Shown one piece after another: positions 35,974 through 42,936 of a DNA stretch of 42,936 nucleotides. This stretch comes from Actinomycetota bacterium (GTDB taxonomy: Bacteria > Actinomycetota > Acidimicrobiia > Acidimicrobiales > UBA8592). The stretch covers positions 1-42,936 of the forward strand of contig CACFFD010000010.1 in the NCBI GenBank assembly GCA_902565595.1, given 5' to 3'. Each line of letters opens with the position of its first letter. The first letter of the stretch is position 1. Made by a program: the position numbers and the translations under genes. The notes below the pieces were generated by a model, which was given only the letters and a program-made list of their open reading frames with translations, made no database searches and had not been told where the DNA came from.

Positions 35974-37272
35974 ATGGAAGAAAAAGTAGTCGGGAATAGT
36001 AGTTCAAATACTTCAGATGGTCATCTGAGAATCGCCATGCTCGCTTACCGCGGAAAACCTCATGTTGGTGGTCAGGGGGTGTATGTAAGGGAAATGAGTA
36101 AGGCGCTAGTTGAACTGGGACACTCAGTTGAAGTATTCGGAGGCCCGCCCTATCCGGACCTAGATCGAAAAGTACCTCTTCATGAATTCCCAAGCTTGGA
36201 AATTTATAATGATTATTTTCCTGGCAGAATGCCAGGTATATGGGAGATCAAAGATTTTCCAGACTTCGTAGAACTATGTTCATATCTCACGGGTAATTTT
36301 TCAGAGCCACTGTCTTTTTCTCTTCGCGCTTATCGGGCTTTAAAAGAACGAAAAGGAGATTTCGATCTAGTTATTGATAATGGTTCCTTAGCTTACGGGA
36401 ATTTACTGATTCAAAGAAAGCTCAAACTTCCTGTCCTTGGAGTAATTCATCACCCGATTACTGTGGACCGACAACTAGAGCTAGATAACGCTCGGACGTT
36501 TGTTGAACGCTTCGGTAAGCGAAGATGGTATGCATTCACAAGGATGCAAACGAGAGTATGTAAGAGTATTCGACGCATAGTTACCGTCTCTGAATCATCT
36601 CGCGAAGACATAAGCAAAGATCACAAAGTTGACATCGATCGTATCCATGTTGTCCCTATAGGAATTGATACTGACTTCTTTGCTCCTCAGCCAAATATTG
36701 ACAGAATCGAAGGAAGAATTGTTTCAACTGCTAGCGCCGATGTTCCATTAAAGGGTCAAAGATACCTACTAGAAGCCTTAGCAAAGGTTAGAGAGAAGTA
36801 TCCTAACGTCCACCTAGAGCTTGTCGGAAAGCAGCGCGAAGGAAGTACAACTGCTGAAACATTGGAGCAATTAGGACTCAGCGACATAGTGAATTTCAAT
36901 CAGGGGATAAGCTACAGAGAACTCGTTGATCTTCTAGCATCAGCATCTGTTGCCGTCGTCCCATCCTTGTATGAGGGTTTCTCTATCCCAGCTATTGAAG
37001 CCTTATCGTGCGGAGCTCCTTTAATAGCAACAACAGGGGGAGCGCTACCAGAAGTAGCAGGTCCTCATCTGGAGACATGTCTAGCTGTTCCGCCTGGAGA
37101 CAGCGATGCGTTAGCAAAAGAAATTCAGTACGCCTTTGAACACCCAGAAATCTGCCAGAAGGTAGGTGAAGCAGGACGACAACGAGTAATAGAGAAGTGG
37201 AGCTGGCGAGAATCTGCTATTACCACAGCGAATCATTGCCGTGAACTACTAGCGGCACATAAACCCTCCTAG
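35974..37272 (+). CDS. GT4-family glycosyltransferase
   Basis: About 432 aa. GT-B fold: N-terminal acceptor domain RIAMLAYRGKPHVGGQGVYVREMSKAL, and a C-terminal nucleotide-sugar domain with LVGKQREGSTT and the EX7E element SLYEGFSIPAIEALSCGAPLIAT. Such enzymes transfer a sugar from a nucleotide donor to a lipid or glycan; the acceptor is unknown. Four in-frame ATGs precede the domain; I choose 35974, which has AAGG 6 nt upstream, over 35902. First gene of a plus-strand trio with a methyltransferase (8 nt gap) and a toroid protein. Confidence 0.9.
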   Translation: MEEKVVGNSSSNTSDGHLRIAMLAYRGKPHVGGQGVYVREMSKALVELGHSVEVFGGPPYPDLDRKVPLHEFPSLEIYNDYFPGRMPGIWEIKDFPDFVELCSYLTGNFSEPLSFSLRAYRALKERKGDFDLVIDNGSLAYGNLLIQRKLKLPVLGVIHHPITVDRQLELDNARTFVERFGKRRWYAFTRMQTRVCKSIRRIVTVSESSREDISKDHKVDIDRIHVVPIGIDTDFFAPQPNIDRIEGRIVSTASADVPLKGQRYLLEALAKVREKYPNVHLELVGKQREGSTTAETLEQLGLSDIVNFNQGISYRELVDLLASASVAVVPSLYEGFSIPAIEALSCGAPLIATTGGALPEVAGPHLETCLAVPPGDSDALAKEIQYAFEHPEICQKVGEAGRQRVIEKWSWRESAITTANHCRELLAAHKPS

Positions 37273-37280
37273 GATCCGAC

Positions 37281-38006
37281 GTGCTTACTATAAATTTCGA
37301 TCGACTTAAGCTTAAAGAGGGACATATGGTTCTAGACCTTGGATGCGGATTCGGCCGGCACGCATTCGAAGTGCTTCGTCGAGGAGCGAAAGTTGTGGCC
37401 TGCGATATGGCTTTACATGAACTTCACGAAGTCAGAGCAACTTACGCCGCTATGGCAGAAACTGGAGAAATAGAAGAAACATCTGCTGCATTTACCTCTG
37501 CTGGAGATGCTACACGCTTACCCTTTCAGGACAACACGTTTGACCGAGTAATAGCTAGCGAAGTTCTCGAACATATATATGACGATGAAGACGCATTAGA
37601 TGAACTTTTTCGCGTGCTTAAACCCCAAGGAATATTAGCAATTACAGTTCCCTCCTATTTTCCTGAAAAAATTTGCTGGGGAATCTCCGATGAATATCAC
37701 GCCCCTATAGAAGTTGGCGGACATGTCCGAATCTATAAAAAACGAGAGCTAGAAACAAAAATCACCGCTGCTGGGTTAGTACCCATAGATTTCCATAGGG
37801 CTCATGCATTGCATTCCCCATACTGGTGGCTTAAATGTGCCGTAGGGACCAAAAACGATAGAAACCGACTTGTAAACGCATACCTACGATTCCTCACGTG
37901 GGATATCGTGAAGCAACCAGCATTAACTCGATTCGCAGAAAAAATTTTGCAACCTGTGCTGGGTAAGAGCGCAATCATCTATGCTCAAAAGACTGCCAAC
38001 GCTTAA
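37281..38006 (+). CDS. class I SAM-dependent methyltransferase
   Basis: 241 aa. SAM motif I VLDLGCGFGRHAFEVLRRGAKVVACDM, motif II/III region DNTFDRVIASEVLEHIYDDEDALDELFRVLKPQGIL, as in UbiE/Methyltransf_11 proteins. It probably methylates a glycan or lipid made by its neighbours. The start is GTG with a TAGGA ribosome site, 8 nt after the glycosyltransferase, and the toroid gene follows at 12 nt. Confidence 0.9.
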   Translation: MLTINFDRLKLKEGHMVLDLGCGFGRHAFEVLRRGAKVVACDMALHELHEVRATYAAMAETGEIEETSAAFTSAGDATRLPFQDNTFDRVIASEVLEHIYDDEDALDELFRVLKPQGILAITVPSYFPEKICWGISDEYHAPIEVGGHVRIYKKRELETKITAAGLVPIDFHRAHALHSPYWWLKCAVGTKNDRNRLVNAYLRFLTWDIVKQPALTRFAEKILQPVLGKSAIIYAQKTANA

Positions 38007-38018
38007 CTAGGAAAAGAA

Positions 38019-39053
38019 TTGCCCCCCACCGACCCAGCTGAAATTATAGCTCCTGAGAGAATTCGCCAAACTGGTGAATCCATTGCTGAATTACAGCTCC
38101 CATCAGGTATGATCCCCTGGTTTCCAAATGGGCATGCCGACCCATGGAACCATATCGAAGCAGCAATGGCTCTAGACATAGCCGAACTACACGATGAAGC
38201 TGTTTCCGCTTATCAATGGTTGGCAGATATACAGCTGGAAAATGGATCATGGCACAACTACTACCTTGAAGATAGAATCGAACAAGATAAAATTGACACT
38301 AACTGCGTTGCTTATATTGCTACAGGGGTCCTACATCATTATCTTCTGTCGAAAGACACTGGCTTTTTGGAAACTATGTGGAAAGTCGTTGAACCAGCAA
38401 TCGAATACGTTCTTGACCTCCAAACTCAAAGAGGAGAAATTATTTGGGCCTGCCATTCTGATGGAACTCCATGGTCGTACGCTCTCATAACAGGATCATC
38501 AAGTATCTCCCATTCCTTACGAGCAGCAATTGCAATAGCTGAATACCTTGGTGAGGACCGACCGAAGTGGCGAGAAAAAGGTAGACGTCTAGTACAGGTC
38601 CTTAGAAGTACCCCTGAAGCTTTCGCCCCAAAGAATCGATGGGCTATGGATTGGTATTACCCCGTGCTAACCGGAGTCCTACAAGGCGTAGAGGGACGAG
38701 ATCGTCTCGAATCAAAAAGTGAAGAGTTTGAGTTAATAGATAAAGGGATCAGATGTGTATCTGATAGGCCATGGGTGACTACGGCTGAAACTTGCGAGTG
38801 TGCGATGGCTTACATTGCTGTCGGTGAGACTGACCATGGCATCAAGCTATTTGAAAAAATCCAGAGGTACAGAGATGACAAGGGACGATACCTTACAGGT
38901 GTTGTTTACCCAGAAAATGTTTCTTTTCCTGAAAATGAGTATTCAACCTACTCAGCTGCAGCGGTAATCCTCGCAGCTGACGCCATCTTAGGGATAACGC
39001 CAGCAAAGAGTATCTTTACTAATCATGGTTTCCTACCGTCTCTGAGCGAATAG
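38019..39053 (+). CDS. alpha/alpha-toroid (prenyltransferase/glycoside-hydrolase-like) protein
   Basis: 344 aa. Repeating helical units with QLENGSWHNYYLEDRIEQDKIDTN, LQTQRGEIIWACHSDG and YSTYSAAAVILAADAILG, of the kind seen in six-hairpin or terpene-cyclase/prenyltransferase toroids, and often annotated as prenyltransferase in Actinobacteria. A glycan-active role is equally possible given the adjacent glycosyltransferase; acidic residues suitable for hydrolysis exist, but I cannot assign catalytic ones. The TTG start has an AGGA ribosome site 6 nt upstream. Third gene of the plus-strand trio. Confidence 0.75.
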   Translation: MPPTDPAEIIAPERIRQTGESIAELQLPSGMIPWFPNGHADPWNHIEAAMALDIAELHDEAVSAYQWLADIQLENGSWHNYYLEDRIEQDKIDTNCVAYIATGVLHHYLLSKDTGFLETMWKVVEPAIEYVLDLQTQRGEIIWACHSDGTPWSYALITGSSSISHSLRAAIAIAEYLGEDRPKWREKGRRLVQVLRSTPEAFAPKNRWAMDWYYPVLTGVLQGVEGRDRLESKSEEFELIDKGIRCVSDRPWVTTAETCECAMAYIAVGETDHGIKLFEKIQRYRDDKGRYLTGVVYPENVSFPENEYSTYSAAAVILAADAILGITPAKSIFTNHGFLPSLSE

Positions 39054-39056
39054 CAG

Positions 39057-39509
39057 CTAACTGTTCTGGCTCTTAAGTATCTGCAGTGCTTCGTCGGCAT
39101 GAATAACCATATTTTTTTCATTCTTTATAACCCCAAGAAGCGTTCGGTCCTGCCCTATTACATAGGTTGCCCGCTGATTAGGGAGTGGACCTCGACGCTT
39201 AGCGCCTAGTAGAGAAGCGATATGCTTCTCTGGATCAGATAGAAGTTTAAATTCCAAACTGTTCTGTCGATCAAATTCCTTTTGCCGATCCACCGGATCG
39301 GTACTGATTCCCACTCGTTGAGCGCCAAGTTCTGCAAACTCAGCAGCTAAGTCACGGAAATGACAGCTTTCTTTGGTTCAACCGGGGGTCATCGCTTTAG
39401 GGTAAAAGTACAGAACCAAAGGGCCATTCTCAATCAAAGAACCCAAGGTTACCGTTTCGCCACTTTGATCAAGTGCTTCAAAATCAGGAACTCTGTCACC
39501 TTTTTTCAT
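39057..39509 (-). CDS. Bcp/PrxQ-type peroxiredoxin with in-frame TGA at the peroxidatic Cys: probable selenoprotein
   Basis: 150 residues counting the TGA as selenocysteine. The thioredoxin-fold peroxidase reduces hydroperoxides. The start ATG at 39509 is preceded by GAGG. Residues 1-43 (MKKGDRVPDFEALDQSGETV, then LVLYFYPKAMTPG) are a normal Bcp N-terminus. Codon 44 (39378-39380) is TGA where the family has the peroxidatic Cys (TPGCT); the frame continues TKESCHFRDLAAEF, with resolving Cys49, then VGISTDPVDRQKEF and an end near 39057. No other disruption is seen. A hairpin lies just downstream of the TGA. TGA works as a normal stop elsewhere in the window, so this is a local recoding. Confidence 0.85.
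39345..39368 (-). promoter_or_regulatory. candidate bacterial SECIS hairpin
   Basis: On the minus strand, 9 nt after the TGA, the sequence folds as AGCT-GTCA, loop TTTCCG, TGAC, a TT bulge, then AGCT (8 bp). A loop G lies 23 nt after the TGA, inside the 16-37 nt window usual for bacterial SECIS elements. It lies within the coding sequence, as expected for bacteria. The stem is short, so this is only a candidate. Confidence 0.5.
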
Positions 39510-39567
39510 TTGTCCTCATCTTTACGATTTAAAGTGCAACTTCAGGCTAGCATCGATAATCCAACCC

Positions 39568-40218
39568 TTAGGAGATTCGGCGAAGTATACGAAGAGAGCC
39601 TTGAACTCTTTCCTCTACCCAATCCCCACTCTGGATAGCGGGTAAATAAATGTTTTCATATGGCGGTCTGCCCCCATCTTTAGGGTCGGGGAAAACATCA
39701 TGTATTGCGAGAAAACCACCCTCCTTTACATTCGGAACCCACCATGAGTAATCGTCTCTAGCCGGTTCGACCCCATGACCACCATCAATAAATAAGAATG
39801 CAAGAGGTGTATCCCAATGTTTTGCCACGTTAACCGAATCACCTACAATCGCCACTACAACGTGTTCCAAACCGGCATCGTGGATAACTTTACGGAAAAT
39901 CGGTAATGTATCTAATTTCCCTATTGCTGTATCAATCAAGTCTGGTTCGTGATGCTCCCAGCCTGCTTGATTCTCCTCTGAACCCCGATGATGGTCTAAA
40001 GCATAAAGGACACGTCCCTGCTCCTCTGCTGCGGTTCCCAAATATATGGCAGATTTACCACAATAGCTTCCCACTTCGAGTAACGGACCTTCGACCTCTA
40101 GTCCTGATGCAGCTTCGTACAGCACATCCCCCTCGTCTGGAGGGAGGAAACCTCGAGCATTACGCGCATATTCACGCCTGTCAGCTTTCATATGTGCAAG
40201 ATTACCGGAGATTGCCAC
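39568..40218 (-). CDS. class I SAM-dependent methyltransferase (Methyltransf_24/CmcI-like)
   Basis: 216 aa. Motif I reads PLLEVGSYCGKSAIYLGTAA, followed by LYALDHHRGSEENQAGWEHH and LAFLFIDGGHGVEPARDDYSWW, the pattern of Methyltransf_24 proteins related to cephalosporin hydroxylase and sugar O-methyltransferases. The GTG start at 40218 lies 6 nt after gtrA's stop; an ATG at 40191 is the alternative. The pair with gtrA suggests methylation of a cell-surface sugar. Confidence 0.87.
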   Translation of the reverse strand: MAISGNLAHMKADRREYARNARGFLPPDEGDVLYEAASGLEVEGPLLEVGSYCGKSAIYLGTAAEEQGRVLYALDHHRGSEENQAGWEHHEPDLIDTAIGKLDTLPIFRKVIHDAGLEHVVVAIVGDSVNVAKHWDTPLAFLFIDGGHGVEPARDDYSWWVPNVKEGGFLAIHDVFPDPKDGGRPPYENIYLPAIQSGDWVEERVQGSLRILRRIS

Positions 40219-40224
40219 AGTCTT

Positions 40225-40656
40225 TTAACTCTTGGTACTTAAGTTATCTTTTCTTGAGTTTGTATTGAAGAGGTACCGGTCCAAGATAACGAACTTCAAG
40301 ACCCAGAGGGAACCGTATGCAGATAGATTTGCACAATTAACTACAACCCAAGAGTCCCATATCCGGTCAGCAAGAAAGACAAACAGAGTGGAAAGCCCCA
40401 GCCCTGTAAATGCGATTATCCAATATGGGAAGATTTCTCTCTTCAAATCATGCGGCCCAGATTTCCTCCACACCCAATATCTGTTCAGCAAATAATTGGG
40501 AATAGTCGAGAGGGTAACGCTGAGAAAATTACTAAGACTTGCATCTAAGCCCAAAATTTTAAAGAAGAGATAGAGCAACAACTGTCCGATTACGACACTA
40601 ACAACAGAAACTAAAAGATACCGAAAAATTTTTCTGTTAATTGTTAGGGCAATCAT
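40225..40656 (-). CDS. GtrA family membrane protein
   Basis: 143 aa with four TM helices. Seen: FRYLLVSVVSVVIGQLLLYL, LSTIPNYLLNRYWVWRKSG (the conserved loop with N-Y-x-x-N-R-x-W-V-W), and SLWVLKFVILDRYLF at the end. GtrA proteins are thought to flip polyprenyl-phosphate-linked sugars across the membrane. It fits the surrounding glycosyltransferase and methyltransferase genes. Divergent from the clostripain-like lipoprotein. Confidence 0.9.
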   Translation of the reverse strand: MIALTINRKIFRYLLVSVVSVVIGQLLLYLFFKILGLDASLSNFLSVTLSTIPNYLLNRYWVWRKSGPHDLKREIFPYWIIAFTGLGLSTLFVFLADRIWDSWVVVNCANLSAYGSLWVLKFVILDRYLFNTNSRKDNLSTKS

Positions 40657-40770
40657 TATATGAAAGGTGCACCTCTCCAGAACTATCGCCTCTTACCTTA
40701 CTCTCTGGAAAACTTTGGATCTATTTCAATGGCTTTTCAACAAAACCGGAAATTCACATAAGCTACAGCT

Positions 40771-42822
40771 GTGAGCATCCGACAGAAAATTACATTATTG
40801 ACAAAACCGATTTCAATCTTTTCACTCTTATGTGTCCTTGTTTTTAGTGCTGTGCCTAGCTGTGGTGGACCTTCAACAAACAGCGCCCCATCTCTCGATC
40901 GAAGTAACGATACTGAAGAAGCATCAGATGAAAAAATTGAAATTATAGAAAACAGTGAAAGTTCTAGCCAAACTCCCATTCAGGAGAGCCCAAATGAGAT
41001 CAAAGCTGATAAATGGACTGTTCTGGTATACATCATGGGGGACACTGACCTTGAGGAATTTGCTCTGACGGATATCGTCGAAATGTCAAGGGTTCCAAAC
41101 AGTGAAAATGTAGATATTGTGGTTCTCTTTGACAGATCAGAGATCTATTCAGAAGAATCTGTACTTAATGTCGAAAACTTTTCAGATACGAAAATACTAC
41201 AAATCAAAAATGGAACTATTCAAGTACTTGAAGATCAACTCGGGGAGCGTAACTTAGGAGATGCAGGTACTTTAGCTGAATTTATCCAATATGGGTTCTC
41301 TCAATTTCCTGCTGAACGAACAGCTCTAATACTTTGGGATCATGGTGCTGGGTGGCCTGGAATGGGACCAGATGATGGAAACAATTTTGACGTTCTTGAT
41401 CTAGAGGAAATTTCGAATGGAATCGAGGCAGGCCTCGAAAATACTGGCATTGAAAAGCTTGACCTAATCGGATTTGATGCATGCCTCATGGGAACCTTTG
41501 AAGTTGCAATAACAATGGTAGAACATGCCGAGATAATGGTTGCTTCCCAAGAGCTAGAACCAGGGCATGGTTGGGATTGGCAAGCGTTAGAAATTCTTGC
41601 ATCTGACCCTTCAGTAGACGCCAAAGCACTTGGTTTAGCAATAGCTGACGGTTACGTTCAACATGCACTCGATTATGGAACCGAGACAGAAATAACACTT
41701 TCTGTAATCGACCTAACAAAAATGAACTCTGTGGAAGAAGCGCTAAAAGCCCTCGAGATACCGTTAGTTTCCGAAAGCGAATATCTTTCATCAAAACTTG
41801 GATCAGCACAGAGTAAATCTTTGAGGGTAGGGAGAAACCCTGATCCATCATTAGACGCTCAAATGATCGATCTTGGGGACCTAGCTAAAGAACTCGGAGA
41901 GGTTGAACCAGAACTTCTTGGCCTAACAAACAATCTGATAAGCGCTATTGATGAAGCAGTTATAGGCCATGTGAGTGGGAAAGCCACAAAAACCTCCACA
42001 GGATTAGCGATATATTTCCCGGAGCTCGAGCAATATAGTGATCAGAGATATTTCTACCTCGAAGGTATTTCTAGTTGGCAAAATATCCTCACAAGCTATT
42101 TCCAAGCGCAAGACAATATACCCGAAGCAGAGCAAGCGCGATTCTTGACAGACATGTATCCGGCAGAATATACCCTTGATGCAGCAGAAGGCCTCTACAT
42201 TACTGCCCAATTTGATCTAGCCGCTCAAGACAATCTTACTGAAGCTGTAATCTACTATGGGCTTCCTGAAGAAGACGGGTCCATTCTCTTCCTTGGAGAA
42301 GAGCCAGCAGTAATCGCAGATGATGGAAGTGGACTGGCTCAAGGTTTCTACGATCTAACTGTTCTGACCATGTCAGATGGTGAAGATACAGTGTACGCAT
42401 ATACGCAATTGTATAGCGATGAGGAGTCTCAGCTTGCGTTCCTCGACATACCTCTAACATATGTTCCTCCTCCGGGATATGGAGAGGATGATGTCCTATA
42501 CGACGTTGTACTCTCAATTACAATAGACGCAGAGACAGGAGATATTCTCAGTGAAATCTACTACTCGACTGACCAAACAGGCCAATGGGGAGAATTAGTA
42601 GCAGATCCAGAAGGTTTGATCTATCCAGTCTTCTTATTACAAAACACTGATTTTTCTTTTGACTGGATAGAGATTGATGAAATAGGCCTATGGGCGGATA
42701 TTCCTAATCTGGCTTATTCATTTGAACCCTTGGAATCTGGAATCGAATTCGTCGCTGAACTCTGGGTATATGACTACGGAGGAAATAGTGATTATGTCTA
42801 TGTAGAAGACATAATCCCGTAA
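40771..42822 (+). CDS. clostripain-like (peptidase C11) lipoprotein
   Basis: 683 aa. A signal peptide ends in VPSC (lipidated Cys31), then an acidic Ser/Glu linker. The C11 domain starts near KWTVLVYIMGDTDLEEFALTDI; catalytic His191 lies in WDHGAGW and Cys238 in GFDACLMG, both intact. After about residue 460 follow beta-rich repeats (YTLDAAEGLYITAQFDL and on), probably for binding or presentation. C11 peptidases cut after Arg/Lys and often mature by self-cleavage. The start is GTG. Acts outside the membrane; substrate unknown. Confidence 0.9.
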   Translation: MSIRQKITLLTKPISIFSLLCVLVFSAVPSCGGPSTNSAPSLDRSNDTEEASDEKIEIIENSESSSQTPIQESPNEIKADKWTVLVYIMGDTDLEEFALTDIVEMSRVPNSENVDIVVLFDRSEIYSEESVLNVENFSDTKILQIKNGTIQVLEDQLGERNLGDAGTLAEFIQYGFSQFPAERTALILWDHGAGWPGMGPDDGNNFDVLDLEEISNGIEAGLENTGIEKLDLIGFDACLMGTFEVAITMVEHAEIMVASQELEPGHGWDWQALEILASDPSVDAKALGLAIADGYVQHALDYGTETEITLSVIDLTKMNSVEEALKALEIPLVSESEYLSSKLGSAQSKSLRVGRNPDPSLDAQMIDLGDLAKELGEVEPELLGLTNNLISAIDEAVIGHVSGKATKTSTGLAIYFPELEQYSDQRYFYLEGISSWQNILTSYFQAQDNIPEAEQARFLTDMYPAEYTLDAAEGLYITAQFDLAAQDNLTEAVIYYGLPEEDGSILFLGEEPAVIADDGSGLAQGFYDLTVLTMSDGEDTVYAYTQLYSDEESQLAFLDIPLTYVPPPGYGEDDVLYDVVLSITIDAETGDILSEIYYSTDQTGQWGELVADPEGLIYPVFLLQNTDFSFDWIEIDEIGLWADIPNLAYSFEPLESGIEFVAELWVYDYGGNSDYVYVEDIIP

Positions 42823-42853
42823 AGTAATTATCAAAAGTAAAAATTGAAAGAAT

Positions 42854-42936
42854 TTAATTAAACGTATACCGGTAGACGTTGGTTTCACGAGGAACAAAAC
42901 CAAGGCGCTGATAGAGACGATTTGCAGCCTCTCGGG
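42854..42936 (-). CDS. GNAT acetyltransferase, C-terminal end only
   Basis: The minus-strand frame runs from the window edge to a TAA at 42854 and reads REAANRLYQRLGFVPRET, then NVYRYTFN. The A-x-x-LYxxLGF pattern is the last helix and strand of the GNAT acetyl-CoA-dependent N-acetyltransferase fold. The rest of the gene lies outside the window, so the substrate cannot be guessed. Convergent with the peptidase gene. Confidence 0.65.
   Translation of the reverse strand, partial: REAANRLYQRLGFVPRETNVYRYTFN

Noticed and set aside
39057-39314. Peroxiredoxin as a truncated pseudogene or an 85-aa gene
   Set aside because: The upstream frame is intact to a good ribosome site, with a single TGA exactly at the catalytic position and no other damage.
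40665-40674. 10-bp palindrome AGGTGCACCT between gtrA and the peptidase gene
   Set aside because: A single short palindrome with no repeat and no known operator match; could be chance.

Overview
The window reads as a chromosomal segment of an actinobacterium, most likely a marine member of Acidimicrobiia. Pointers are a DUF3499-type protein, a GuaB3-type IMP dehydrogenase relative, a DinB/TIGR03086 protein of the mycothiol-linked kind, an actinobacterial-style HelD helicase, abundant acyl-CoA dehydrogenases and crotonases, and a candidate 6C small RNA. Base composition is close to balanced and looks uniform. Genes are tightly packed, 4-nt ATGA overlaps are common, and GTG and TTG starts are frequent. 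I see no insertion sequence, prophage, CRISPR array, rRNA or tRNA.

Layout: 1-6500 holds CoA-ester catabolism (two acyl-CoA dehydrogenases, a crotonase), a PEP-utilising swivel-domain protein without a nucleotide-binding domain, an ABM monooxygenase and a VOC protein. 6500-10800 is a minus-strand run of purine genes: a 51-aa protein, a Nudix CoA pyrophosphatase, guaB3, guaA and a TIGR03086 protein. 10840-12840 is groES-groEL with a clear intrinsic terminator. 13000-15750 holds a TauD-family dioxygenase, pyrE and an APH-like kinase. 15790-18440 holds tag and a translationally coupled aminotransferase/omega-amidase pair. 18440-21460 (minus) holds an anchored beta-propeller protein, a crotonase and the DUF3499 protein. 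21600-24000 (plus) holds a NicX-like protein with no ordinary start codon, a LysM lipoprotein and an EamA transporter. 24000-25140 holds a cyclophilin, a short zinc-ribbon ORF and two C-loop hairpins that fit the 6C RNA. 25140-29270 holds a membrane-anchored protein and a MacB/LolCDE-type ABC exporter. 29280-35850 holds HelD, hemE-hemY, an Lnt-like protein and dtd. 35900-42936 holds a glycosyltransferase/methyltransferase/toroid/GtrA envelope cluster, a peroxiredoxin interrupted by TGA, a clostripain-like lipoprotein and the end of a GNAT gene.

The most notable observation is the peroxiredoxin at 39057-39509. The full gene is intact except for one in-frame TGA exactly at the peroxidatic cysteine (T-P-G-U-T-K-E-S-C), with the resolving cysteine five residues later and a small hairpin just downstream. 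This is the signature of a selenocysteine peroxiredoxin and would be missed or truncated by standard gene calling. Other notable items are the 6C RNA candidate, the NicX-like gene that seems to start at ATT behind an AGGGG ribosome site, and an Lnt homologue with serine in place of the catalytic cysteine.
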